Source: a virus
Direction: 5' to 3' (one strand)
DNA length: 38,331 nucleotides
Virus record (IMG/VR): IMGVR_UViG_3300045996_002259
Location: 1-38,331 of that record
Shown one piece after another: positions 29,833-37,595 of the stretch (positions within the stretch are counted from its first letter, which is position 1; every line of letters starts with the position of its first letter). Made by a program: the position numbers and the translations under genes. Below the pieces are notes generated by a model. It saw nothing but the letters and a program-made list of their open reading frames with translations. It was not told where the DNA came from and ran no database searches.

Positions 29833-30503
29833 CAGGAGGTAACGAAGCGAAACGGGGACGCGGGATACATTTTATCGGCCCAGCCGACCAAATCGTCCTG
29901 CGGTGGTTTATCCGCCCGATAGCTCCAATGCCCCAGCTCTCCGATGCATTCGCACAAATGCGCCACCTTCTCTTCACACTCCGTTTCCTTGGCCTTCATC
30001 ACCACCAGGCTCTCCGCGATATCCTGCTCGATCACGTTTTCGACATCACCCATGCGACGAAAACGCCCCTGCAGCGTGTCCAGCTCCTGAACGATTTTTT
30101 GAACCTTCGCCAGCTCCCGCCGGACGTTGTTCAGCTCGGCCTCAAGCTCCGCACGCATCGCGTCAACCATATCGGCCTGACGGTAATTCGTGACCGTGCC
30201 GAGTGCGTTTCGGAACGCCGCCAGCAAGGCAATCTCCACCTTGCTCTTCGGCCTCTCGGCGCGCTGGTCCTTCGTATAGCCGTGCTTATCAAAGTAGGCA
30301 CGCTGCTCAGCATCCGAAAGGATATCATGCGCCCAGGTCGCGCGGCGAAACTGCTGCGCATAGGCATTCTGTTCTTCCGGGCTTTTGCGGTGATGGACGT
30401 CCGGATGATTCAACCGAGCCTGCTTACGATAAGCCGCCTTGATCTGCGCGGCCGTCGCATCCGGCTTAATGCCGAGGACGTGATAGGGATTTTCTTCGTT
30501 CAT
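29832..30503 (-). CDS. J-domain co-chaperone-like protein
   Basis: A 223-residue protein starting at the ATG at 30503. Residues 6-68 are a J-domain with the HPD tripeptide at 33-35 (RLNHPDVHH) and the flanking helices II and III. The rest is not DnaJ-like: no Gly/Phe region and no Cys-rich zinc domain. It is helical and probably coiled coil (ELEAELNNVRRELAKVQKIV). A J-domain alone recruits and stimulates host DnaK. Sitting directly before the primase, it may load or unload the replication complex, comparable in role to lambda P with host DnaK and DnaJ, though not related to P in sequence. Confidence 0.8.
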   Translation of the reverse strand: MNEENPYHVLGIKPDATAAQIKAAYRKQARLNHPDVHHRKSPEEQNAYAQQFRRATWAHDILSDAEQRAYFDKHGYTKDQRAERPKSKVEIALLAAFRNALGTVTNYRQADMVDAMRAELEAELNNVRRELAKVQKIVQELDTLQGRFRRMGDVENVIEQDIAESLVVMKAKETECEEKVAHLCECIGELGHWSYRADKPPQDDLVGWADKMYPASPFRFVTS

Positions 30504-30517
30504 GGAATGATGGGGCG

Positions 30518-30763
30518 TTACGCTGCTTTCTGGACTGGGTTTTTGATCGAGTGACACGCCGGCGGACGACCGGGCTTCCCGGGCTGCCATGGCTGGCAGC
30601 CCGTCCGCTTACGAACGGCGGCCGTCACCTTGGCCTGGCATGGGTCGCATCGGTCCCAACAATTCCCGCGCGGCTTACCACACAGGATGCACCGACCCGA
30701 CGCCTTCATGCGCAGTTGCCACGCCCTCTGCCTCGAGACGGGTTTCGGAGTCGGTTCGCTCAT
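30518..30763 (-). CDS. Small zinc-ribbon-like protein
   Basis: An 81-residue protein. Cys residues are arranged as CxxC (GRCILCGKPRG) and CxxC (DRCDPCQAKV), a zinc knuckle pair, surrounded by basic residues and Pro. The ATG at 30763 overlaps the preceding stop by 4 bases (ATGA). It may be a DNA- or RNA-binding adaptor. The family is not recognised. Confidence 0.65.
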   Translation of the reverse strand: MSEPTPKPVSRQRAWQLRMKASGRCILCGKPRGNCWDRCDPCQAKVTAAVRKRTGCQPWQPGKPGRPPACHSIKNPVQKAA

Positions 30764-31101
30764 TTCGCCTCCTTTTCCAGCAGCCCGTGTTCGGTTTCCC
30801 ACTCGATTTGCTTCGCAAGCTCAAGGGCACGCTCGAGAGGTTTGCCACAGAGATCGATGTGCTGACCGCGCTCGCCGATCCGCTCCACCCGGATCACACG
30901 CACGCCAAATTGACGAGCTGTTGCCTCGAGCCGCTTCCGGTCTTGGTCAAACAGATGCGCGATCTGTTTACGCCCCTTGAAACACGCCGGCGTGCGCGCC
31001 TGGCCGTAGGCAAAGGCCCCCGACATCAGATGTAGCGCCTGTTCGCCGGCGGCCGCGTATTCGTATGCCGCAAGGAGTTCGTTTTGCCTGAACGTCTTCA
31101 T
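30760..31101 (-). CDS. Unknown early protein
   Basis: A 113-residue alpha-beta protein. A conserved-looking C-terminal part (FGVRVIRVERIGERGQHIDL, then CGKPLERALELAKQIEW) is preceded by a helical AYEYAAAGEQALHLM. I do not recognise it. It overlaps its neighbours by ATGA at both ends, so it is part of the tight early block. Confidence 0.55.
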   Translation of the reverse strand: MKTFRQNELLAAYEYAAAGEQALHLMSGAFAYGQARTPACFKGRKQIAHLFDQDRKRLEATARQFGVRVIRVERIGERGQHIDLCGKPLERALELAKQIEWETEHGLLEKEAK

Positions 31102-31394
31102 GCCTTTTCCTCCGTGAAATGGATTCGGATGAATTCGCCGGCCCAGCCGGGAATCGGGCACGGCCCCATGTCGATTTTAGCCACAGCGAAGCGCTGAGTG
31201 GTTGGCGTCATGCCGCGCGAGAACGTGACGGTTTTGATCTGATGGCGTTTCTGCCAAATCTGATGGATCCACTTCGACGGCCGCTCCCGCAGTGTCCCTT
31301 TATCGACGATCGTCTTCGACCGATACTCGACCCGCTTTCGGCCGGCCGCCGTCTCGTCATACCAGTGATTTGTCAGAACGAGATGAAGGTTCAC
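31098..31394 (-). CDS. ASCH-domain-like protein
   Basis: A 98-residue protein. LHLVLTNHWYDETAAGRKRV and the VEYRSKT that follows, then a KTVTFSRGM strand and a closing IDMGPCPIPGW, are the layout of the PUA-like ASCH domain, which binds RNA or nucleotides. The start is GTG at 31394 with a good Shine-Dalgarno (GGAGGG) and overlaps the previous stop (GTGA). An ATG-like longer frame start further upstream is less likely. In phages such genes are accessory and of unknown target. Confidence 0.65.
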   Translation of the reverse strand: MNLHLVLTNHWYDETAAGRKRVEYRSKTIVDKGTLRERPSKWIHQIWQKRHQIKTVTFSRGMTPTTQRFAVAKIDMGPCPIPGWAGEFIRIHFTEEKA

Positions 31395-31819
31395 GACTTC
31401 CCCTCCGCGAAGAGTGCCCACAGTTCGAACTTCGCCTCACCCAGCACCTGCGCTTCAGTGATGTCGATGGCTTTCCCCTTCCGCTCCAGCCAGCCCGTCA
31501 CCGCCTCACAGACGTCCGGGAATCGCATCGATCCCGGCAAAACGATTAACGGCAGATCCGTAAGACGCCCGCGCACGTCACGCTCCGACAGGACACGTCG
31601 GACCTGGGATAAATCAATTTTACAGCTGCGGCAAAACAACCGCAGCTGGGCATCATTGCGCGCCGCGACCAATAACCGCCGACCGTGCAATTGTTCGCTC
31701 ATCCAGTGCTTTTGCTCGACAGCATACGCCATCGACCGAAGCGCATCTTCGCCCTGCGTTGCGATAATCTGACGAGTGAGCGCCTGCAGTTCCAATGCGT
31801 CTTTTTTTGTCCACACCAT
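31391..31819 (-). CDS. Unknown early protein
   Basis: A 142-residue protein with a helical N-terminal part (KDALELQALTRQIIATQGED) and a central region with one CxxC (LFCRSCKIDL). I do not recognise the family. The ATG at 31819 has a clear Shine-Dalgarno (GGAGGAG), one of the few in this genome, and lies two bases after the upstream stop. Confidence 0.55.
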   Translation of the reverse strand: MVWTKKDALELQALTRQIIATQGEDALRSMAYAVEQKHWMSEQLHGRRLLVAARNDAQLRLFCRSCKIDLSQVRRVLSERDVRGRLTDLPLIVLPGSMRFPDVCEAVTGWLERKGKAIDITEAQVLGEAKFELWALFAEGKS

Positions 31820-31821
31820 AG

Positions 31822-32118
31822 TCACTCTCCTCCTTTCTCGATCACCTCGTCATCCGGCCGGTCGGGATATTCGGTCCCACGCGTGCCGTTCGCCGGGTTG
31901 ATCGGCTTGCCAGGCGTGTAGAGCTTCATGGTCTCCAGCATGTGGGCCACGAGCTTCGTCTCCGTCTGCCCCTTGACGACGATCACCGCGAATTGCGCAT
32001 CTTCCTTCCCGTTCGTCCCGAAAAACAAAATGGAGACCGGATCGGTGTCGGCATTCGCGTCCTTCAGCAGTTGGCTGAGTTTGGGGATATTCCAGTCGCT
32101 GAGGTTGATCGGGTTCAC
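31822..32118 (-). CDS. Unknown early protein
   Basis: A 98-residue alpha-beta protein (NLSDWNIPKLSQLLKDANAD, then AVIVVKGQTETKLVAHMLET). It begins with GTG overlapping the ATPase-exonuclease stop (GTGA). No family is recognised. Its position between a nuclease fusion and small accessory genes suggests an early function only. Confidence 0.55.
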   Translation of the reverse strand: MNPINLSDWNIPKLSQLLKDANADTDPVSILFFGTNGKEDAQFAVIVVKGQTETKLVAHMLETMKLYTPGKPINPANGTRGTEYPDRPDDEVIEKGGE

Positions 32119-33458
32119 GACTTCACCTCCATCATCGGATGCTGCAGTTTTTCTTTCTCGGCCCAGATGCGCGTGATCTTTTTCGCCTGGCCGATCGCAT
32201 CGTCCAGGGCGTTGTGCGCCACGCCTTCGGCCTCATCCTTCACCGACGGGAATTCCGCCTCGAGCGTGCGCAGGTCACGCCCATGCCAGTAATCCCACGG
32301 CAGACGGATCCCCGTCGCCGCGTAGGCATCGCCGAGACGGCCGCCATCAAAGTCCCACCCGTTGCCCCACACGTTGATTTCCTTGCCGTTGCCATCGCAT
32401 AGCCACCACGCGAACGCCTCGAGCACGCAGCGCAACGAAGCGCCGGCCTTGCACACCTCGCGCCGGGCCTCGTCGTCCTGCCCCATCCACCACACCATCG
32501 TGTCCGCATCCAGCGTCAGGCCGGCCGCGATACACGACTTGATGTCGATCCGCATGTAGAACGGACGCCCCACGATCACGCCCAGGGCGTTGAACTTCAC
32601 CGCGCCGATCGCACTCACCGCCGACCGCGCGGCCGTGCCCCACGTCTCGATGTCCACGCTCGCGTTGATCACCGGCGCCGGCCGCAGTTCTTTTTCCTGC
32701 GCCTTGCTCCACTTCAGCAACGCCTTCGCCGCCGCATGCGTCATGCCAGCGTTGGTGATCACGTCACCCTCGGGGCTGATCTGAATCGGGATCACGCCAG
32801 GCGCGGGCGCCGGCACCGCTGGCCATGGGTCTAGTTCATCGAGCATCCGCACCGGAATCCCGGGTATCGCGCGGAGAGGACCTTGCTCGCTGCGCCACTT
32901 CTTTTTCAACTCCTCGAGATGCTCAGCCCAAGCTACCGGATCATGGAACGGCCGGCCCGAATGGAAGGCAGCCCAAGCGGCCACCGACTGGGCCAGCCGG
33001 ATCACCAAAGCCACGCGCTCCAGCTCAGGCGCGATCCAGTTGCCGTCATGCCCGTTGATCACAACAAAGCACCGCGGCGTCAGAATAGACAACGGCACCT
33101 TTCCACCCGTCGGCGTCCACGTGAAGGCACCACCCCGGGCCAACTCAATCAACGCATTGCGGACACCCTTGCGGAGCCGCGACACGTTGTCGAAATGCAC
33201 GAAGCCGGCCTTCAGGAATGCGACAGCCTGCGCGGTGAAGCTGTTGCGATCCTCCGGCATCGGGGTGATCATCTTCACGGCCTCATCGGTGCCACCGGCG
33301 GCCGCGATCAGTTCCCGCCCCAACGTGGTTTTCCCCGAGCCGGACGGGCCGATGATGATGACGACCTGGACGCGCTTGCGGATGCCCGCGGACAGCGAGA
33401 GCGCCCGCCGATAATTTACGGCAGATGCGTCATCCGCGAAATAATAGGTGTGTTTCAT
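32115..33458 (-). CDS. P-loop ATPase fused to a DEDDh 3'-5' exonuclease
   Basis: A 447-residue two-domain protein. Residues 1-205 are a P-loop domain: Walker A GPSGSGKT (37-44), Walker B FVHFDN (86-91), a sensor-like FVVINGHD (131-138), then RVALVIRL. A Pro-rich linker follows at about 205-265. Residues 266-447 are a DEDDh exonuclease of the Rv2179c-like or DUF5051 type: SVDIET with Asp269 and Glu271, GNGWDFDGG around 366-373, and HNALDD with His415 and Asp420. The expected order of the four acidic residues and the His is kept. The frame is continuous. Likely an ATP-driven nucleic acid trimming or recombination enzyme; the partner gene is the large ParB-like one just upstream. Confidence 0.75.
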   Translation of the reverse strand: MKHTYYFADDASAVNYRRALSLSAGIRKRVQVVIIIGPSGSGKTTLGRELIAAAGGTDEAVKMITPMPEDRNSFTAQAVAFLKAGFVHFDNVSRLRKGVRNALIELARGGAFTWTPTGGKVPLSILTPRCFVVINGHDGNWIAPELERVALVIRLAQSVAAWAAFHSGRPFHDPVAWAEHLEELKKKWRSEQGPLRAIPGIPVRMLDELDPWPAVPAPAPGVIPIQISPEGDVITNAGMTHAAAKALLKWSKAQEKELRPAPVINASVDIETWGTAARSAVSAIGAVKFNALGVIVGRPFYMRIDIKSCIAAGLTLDADTMVWWMGQDDEARREVCKAGASLRCVLEAFAWWLCDGNGKEINVWGNGWDFDGGRLGDAYAATGIRLPWDYWHGRDLRTLEAEFPSVKDEAEGVAHNALDDAIGQAKKITRIWAEKEKLQHPMMEVKS

Positions 33459-33476
33459 GGTTGTGCGCGTTGAGGG

Positions 33477-36149
33477 TTAAGCGGCCGAATCGACGCCCCG
33501 GGATTCTTCAGCCGCGTCGTGTTTCATCTGACCGCGCAGGATGATGACTTCGGCCAGCGTCAGGCCGGAGGCCGCCGCGATTTCATGCGTAGTCTTGCCG
33601 GCGTTGATCATGTCGATCGCCGTGTGTTTGTTGGCAGGCAGACCCGCGTAGCGCTCATCCTCCGCCGCCGGCACCACGCCGACCGGAGTGAGTTCCAACG
33701 GGGCCTGCGCCGGCGGTTCCGCAGCTGCTGCAGGCTCCGTGACCGTCACGCGGGGCTTAATTAGCCCAAACTCTTTTTTGATGTTTTGAACGCTCGGCAG
33801 GGAAATCGACAACTCCTTCGCGATCTCCGCACCCGAGCAACCCGCGCCATGCATGCGACACACACGGTGCTTCAACTCGACAGTGATCTCAGCCCGCTTC
33901 GTTTTTTTCGACTGCGGTGCCGATTCCTTACCTGCCAAGGCTCCCTCGACGTCGGCCAAGGGGACACCATAGGACCTAGCGATCTCCTCGGCCGGCATGC
34001 CGCCCGCGGCGGCCTTCACCCATTCCGCGAGGATCTTCGGATCCGTCGTCACCGGCGCAGCGACCATGTCTTTTTCAATGGCTGCGACGACCAGAGGATC
34101 AGCCTCGAGGGCGAGCACCTTGAATGCCACAGGATCGTCCTTGAAGAAGGGAAGCGCCTCGGTGCACGCCCCCACAATGGCATCCGCTTCCGTCGCGAAC
34201 TTCTTTCCGGACAACGACGGGGAATAACTAAAACCAGCCTTCCCCTCGGTGCGGGAACGGATATCCAGGCCGCACCGCCACGTCCCTTCGGAATCGAGGG
34301 CGATCCGCACTTCGCAATTGGCCCCGTCCGGCATGCCAAGGACCGACGATTTGAACGGCCTTTCCGCCACGCCGTTTTTGTTCCACTTGTAGGCAGCCGA
34401 GGCATCGCCCTTCACCTTCGCCGGTTTCGGGGCCTTGGGTGCTTTCGCAGCCTTCGCCGCCGGCTTGGCCTTTTCCTTCGCGGCCGTCTTCTTCGCCACC
34501 TTCTCATCCTTGAGGCGCTGGGTGACGTCTTTCTTGATCTGATCCAGGTCAACCGCCACGCCTTCGGCCAGGTCCCAGAAGACGCCATCCGCCTTCACGC
34601 CGCTCCATTTGAGCGACTGGCTCACTAGCAGCAACGGCACCAGCGCCTGGCGTTCCGCCGGCGTCAGAGTCTTCGCCCAGGTGCGGATGGTCTTTTCCTT
34701 GTCGGTGCCGTGGTCGCCGAATTTCAGGTTCTTCCACTTGCCGATGATCCACAGACCGTCGGCGCCTGCGTGACTGAGGCCGGCGTCAAAGATCGCATCC
34801 CACACCGGATCCAGCGTCCAATTGCTGGCGAGTTCGCGGTGCACGGCCGTCAACGCTTCGCACGTCACCGCCAGCTGTTTCTTCGACTCCGCCAACGCCT
34901 TCTTCCGCTCGAGGGCCAAGGCGTTGCTGCCGGCGACGGCACTGCCACCCATGATGCGGCTGGCAAAGATCGGTTCGCCCGCCTTCTCGATCGCTGCGAT
35001 CGCCAATTTACGGTCGACGACTTCACGCGGCGCACCGGCCTGATCCTTGGCGATCACGCGCGGCACTTTCGCGCCCGTCTTCTTCTCGGCTTCCTCGATC
35101 AGCTTCCGCCACGTGCCCACCTTCCCCACCTCAGGCTTCAGCAAGCTGGATTGCGGCTGATCACGAATCTCGACGTAGTTCGTGTCCCAGTCCATTTCGC
35201 CAGCTCCGCGCCATGACGGATAGATTTCCCGGCTCGCTTTCTCGCCGAGCACCGTGGCGCCTGCCTCTTCAGCCGTGGCAGCCTGGCGCTTGAAAAGCGC
35301 GTCGAGTTTCAGGCGGAAGCAGGTCGGGTCACAGCACACCTTCTTTTTGAGCAACTCCGCATCGGCCTTTTCCTGGCCGAAGAGATGGGCGCAGTTGTCC
35401 GTCATCTTCGGGCAGGCCGCGCACGCGCCGGCCGCCGGCAACAACTCGGCGTCATCCAATTTGAACGGCGCACCCTTCAGACCCTGCATAAATTCCTCCG
35501 CGATCAGCTCGGAGGCCGCGATGAACGTCAGCGGTTCCTTGGAGTGCTGTGGCTTCACGATCTTCATGGCCGCCTTTTCGCGCAGCTCGGGATCCGGAAT
35601 GCGCGCAATCAGAACCGCCACGCGCGCCGGCAACACATTATTTTCAAGCGCCTCTCGCGCCGTCTTCGGCAGCTCGAGTAACTTTAGGCGGCGATATATA
35701 AACGACCGTTCCACACTGAAACGCTCCGCCAGTTGGGGCACCGAATAGAGCGGTTTTCCATCCTCTCCGTTAATCTTCAGCATGCCGTCATACGACTCGG
35801 CTTCCTCAAGTTCAGTGAGGTCGCTGCGCTGCAGGTTCTCTACGATCTGGATTTCGCGGGCGACCGCATCGGACAACTCACGCACCACGCATGGCACCGT
35901 GGCGACATCGGCGCGCAGCGAGGCCCGCAGACGACGCGCGCCGGCGACGAGTTCAAACATGGGCAGGCGCTGGTTGTTGCCGACCAGCACTTGACCGGTG
36001 AGCGGACGCACCAGCAGCGGCTCGAGCACGCCCTGGGCTTTGATGCTCTCCGCGAGTTCCTCGATCTTGCGGAAAATCTTGCGGGGATTGGTGAGGGACT
36101 CCCGGATTTGTGCCGGGGCCAGGTGCTGGTATTCGATTAGTGTGCTCAT
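33477..36149 (-). CDS. Very large ParB-like protein with Cys cluster and HTH tail
   Basis: An 890-residue protein. Residues 10-120 are a ParB N-terminal domain: NPRK at 21-24, LVAGARRLR at 67-75, ENLQRSDLTELE at 104-115. The usual GERR is AGARR here, so the Glu known in ParB to be needed for CTP turnover is Ala. The central HTH is at about 136-161. A Cys cluster (243, 246, 253, 272, 273, 277) resembles the zinc-like region of PRTRC and phage ParB proteins. The middle is alpha-beta with Lys/Ala linkers. The last 180 residues hold three HTH-like segments near 708-738, 754-801 and 840-872. It may spread on and organise phage DNA or regulate genes. The ATG overlaps nothing; the stop is TAA. Confidence 0.8.
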   Translation of the reverse strand: MSTLIEYQHLAPAQIRESLTNPRKIFRKIEELAESIKAQGVLEPLLVRPLTGQVLVGNNQRLPMFELVAGARRLRASLRADVATVPCVVRELSDAVAREIQIVENLQRSDLTELEEAESYDGMLKINGEDGKPLYSVPQLAERFSVERSFIYRRLKLLELPKTAREALENNVLPARVAVLIARIPDPELREKAAMKIVKPQHSKEPLTFIAASELIAEEFMQGLKGAPFKLDDAELLPAAGACAACPKMTDNCAHLFGQEKADAELLKKKVCCDPTCFRLKLDALFKRQAATAEEAGATVLGEKASREIYPSWRGAGEMDWDTNYVEIRDQPQSSLLKPEVGKVGTWRKLIEEAEKKTGAKVPRVIAKDQAGAPREVVDRKLAIAAIEKAGEPIFASRIMGGSAVAGSNALALERKKALAESKKQLAVTCEALTAVHRELASNWTLDPVWDAIFDAGLSHAGADGLWIIGKWKNLKFGDHGTDKEKTIRTWAKTLTPAERQALVPLLLVSQSLKWSGVKADGVFWDLAEGVAVDLDQIKKDVTQRLKDEKVAKKTAAKEKAKPAAKAAKAPKAPKPAKVKGDASAAYKWNKNGVAERPFKSSVLGMPDGANCEVRIALDSEGTWRCGLDIRSRTEGKAGFSYSPSLSGKKFATEADAIVGACTEALPFFKDDPVAFKVLALEADPLVVAAIEKDMVAAPVTTDPKILAEWVKAAAGGMPAEEIARSYGVPLADVEGALAGKESAPQSKKTKRAEITVELKHRVCRMHGAGCSGAEIAKELSISLPSVQNIKKEFGLIKPRVTVTEPAAAAEPPAQAPLELTPVGVVPAAEDERYAGLPANKHTAIDMINAGKTTHEIAAASGLTLAEVIILRGQMKHDAAEESRGVDSAA

Positions 36150-36151
36150 GA

Positions 36152-36652
36152 TCAGGCTGCTTTTTTGTGTTGGTTGTCGCCGCGTTTTTTTCCGAGTCGC
36201 ACACGGCGATAGGACTCGACGGCCGTTTCCGACTTCTGGAAACGCGCCTTGAAACCACCGGCTCCCTGCTTGCGCATGTAGCCGCTGAAAATCTGTTTTA
36301 CCCGCCAGCTGTGGGCCTGCTTGGTCTCGCCAAACAGCTTCCCGTATTCCTCGCAGGTGAGATCCCGCAACGCCTCCGGACGGAGCGCGTGCACGATCGC
36401 ATAAAAATTCCGCATCACCGCCCCCGGATGGGCGCCATCCTGGACGCAGAAATCAATAAACCGGTTGAACACCTCCATGCGCGCACGCATCAGTTCCTCA
36501 TCATCCTCGCCGTCTTCGGCCGCCAGCAGCGCGGAGAGCGGCGTATAATTGGTCACATCGCCCTTCTTTCCACGATACAGCCCGCGCAGTTCCTCCTTGT
36601 CGGTAACGCTGCGCAGCACGCCGGCGATCCGCTCTTCATGATTGCTGCTCAT
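36152..36652 (-). CDS. Unknown early DNA-binding-like protein
   Basis: A 166-residue basic protein. The C-terminal third has an HTH-like stretch (LTCEEYGKLFGETKQAHSWR) and a positive tail (VRLGKKRGDNQHKK). The ATG at 36652 has a purine-rich start context, overlaps the upstream stop (ATGA), and lies 15 bases after palindrome copy 3. No family is recognised. It is probably an early DNA-binding or regulatory protein. Confidence 0.6.
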   Translation of the reverse strand: MSSNHEERIAGVLRSVTDKEELRGLYRGKKGDVTNYTPLSALLAAEDGEDDEELMRARMEVFNRFIDFCVQDGAHPGAVMRNFYAIVHALRPEALRDLTCEEYGKLFGETKQAHSWRVKQIFSGYMRKQGAGGFKARFQKSETAVESYRRVRLGKKRGDNQHKKAA

Positions 36653-36918
36653 TCCGGCCTCCCTTCTGTGGTCACGTGACCACACTGGGCGCCGCCGAAC
36701 GTCTTCAGGAAATGCTCGGCAAGCGCCGGCGTGGCGAAGATCCCAAACGATTCCGGCCGCCCGTCGACGGGATGGATCCGCGACACGGTCGGCTGCCCGC
36801 ATGCCGACACGCCGATCTGCAGACCGTCCAACGAACGCGCCAGGGGCGAGACGACAACCGGCGCGGAAAAATCAAGGGCGGGAACCATGCGCCCGCTGGG
36901 TTCGACGATGTGATTCAA
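36649..36918 (-). CDS. Small early protein carrying palindrome copy 3
   Basis: An 89-residue protein if it starts with TTG at 36918, which overlaps the upstream stop (TTGA) as in the other couplings of this operon. The ATG at 36888 is an alternative. The C-terminal half is compact (HPVDGRPESFGIFATPALAE) and the very end, QCGHVTTEGRPE, is encoded by the palindrome. The family is unknown. Confidence 0.5.
   Translation of the reverse strand: MNHIVEPSGRMVPALDFSAPVVVSPLARSLDGLQIGVSACGQPTVSRIHPVDGRPESFGIFATPALAEHFLKTFGGAQCGHVTTEGRPE
36667..36684. promoter_or_regulatory. 18-bp palindrome (copy 3) before an early gene
   Basis: TGTGGTCACGTGACCACA, identical to copies 1 and 2. It ends 14 bases before the ATG at 36652 and codes for CGHVTT at the end of the upstream protein. 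The identical placement in front of a start fits a shared regulatory protein. Confidence 0.6.
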
Positions 36919-37172
36919 GCGACTTTGGGGGAGTGGAGAGTTGCGGGCTGGAACCCGTTGCAGCCCTGCCCGCCGGGCCAGGTGCTGGAGACTTGAGAGG
37001 AGCGGCCGAACCGTCCGCACGTTGCGCGGATGGGACACGAAGCATTGGTGCACGCGGAAACGGCGAGCGCCCGGAGCGCTGCCGCTCCGGCCTGGCGGCC
37101 ACGGGCAACCCCAAGGTGACCTTTCCAAATGTCACCCGTCAGCGTGCAGAATTCACCAGGGGCAAGGATCAT
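36915..37172 (-). CDS. Small Cys-rich protein
   Basis: An 85-residue protein. Cys residues CTNASCPIRATCGRF are spaced as in small zinc-binding phage proteins, with another Cys at C66. The rest is Gly/Arg/Ser-rich. The ATG at 37172 overlaps the upstream stop (ATGA). Its role is unknown. Confidence 0.55.
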   Translation of the reverse strand: MILAPGEFCTLTGDIWKGHLGVARGRQAGAAALRALAVSACTNASCPIRATCGRFGRSSQVSSTWPGGQGCNGFQPATLHSPKVA

Positions 37173-37579
37173 GCGGAGACCCCCTCTTTTTTAGGAACGT
37201 ATCCGGCATCCCCTTCGAACGCCTTTAGCTCACGCTCAACACGCTTCCCGTCGGGGAGCGTAACGGTGAGTGGGATTGGCGGATGCGGCTGGTTGTCTTG
37301 CCTGAAGCGGAACGGCGCGCTCAAATTCGCGTAGCCGTCTTTCCATGCATCCCCCATCGATTCGCCCTGACCAAGGAAGGTAGTGGCCTCCTTCGTGCGC
37401 GTGTTGAGCACGGTGAATTCAAACATCTTCAGGCTCATGCCGCCGCGTCCTCCTGGCGCGCTCAAATTCGCGTAGCCGTCTTTCCATGCATCCCCCATCG
37501 ATTCGCCCCGACCAAGGAAGGTAGTGGCCTCCTTCGTGCGCGTGTTGAGCACGGTAAATTCAAACATCTTCAGGCTCAT
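37169..37579 (-). CDS. Protein with a fresh 47-residue duplication
   Basis: A 136-residue protein. Residues 1-47 and 48-94 are nearly the same: MSLKMFEFTVLNTRTKEATT starts both. The 141-bp DNA repeat is identical except for two bases, one changing Arg to Gln. The ancestral protein would be 89 residues from the second Met (37438), which also keeps a start context. The last 45 residues are unique (PHPPIPLTVTLPDGKRVERE). The family is unknown. The ATG overlaps the upstream stop (ATGA). Confidence 0.7.
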   Translation of the reverse strand: MSLKMFEFTVLNTRTKEATTFLGRGESMGDAWKDGYANLSAPGGRGGMSLKMFEFTVLNTRTKEATTFLGQGESMGDAWKDGYANLSAPFRFRQDNQPHPPIPLTVTLPDGKRVERELKAFEGDAGYVPKKEGVSA

Positions 37580-37595
37580 GCCGCCGCGTCCTCCT
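37314..37595. repeat. Tandem 141-bp duplication
   Basis: Unit 37314-37454 is repeated at 37455-37595. Both begin with the shared short word GGCGCGCT, which recurs once more at 37596-37603, the typical mark of a duplication through microhomology. Two differing bases were found on direct comparison. The copies keep frame (47 codons). Confidence 0.95.

Noticed and set aside
28615-29922. A 435-codon open frame on the + strand
   Set aside because: It is antisense to the primase with an Arg/His-rich product of no known pattern.
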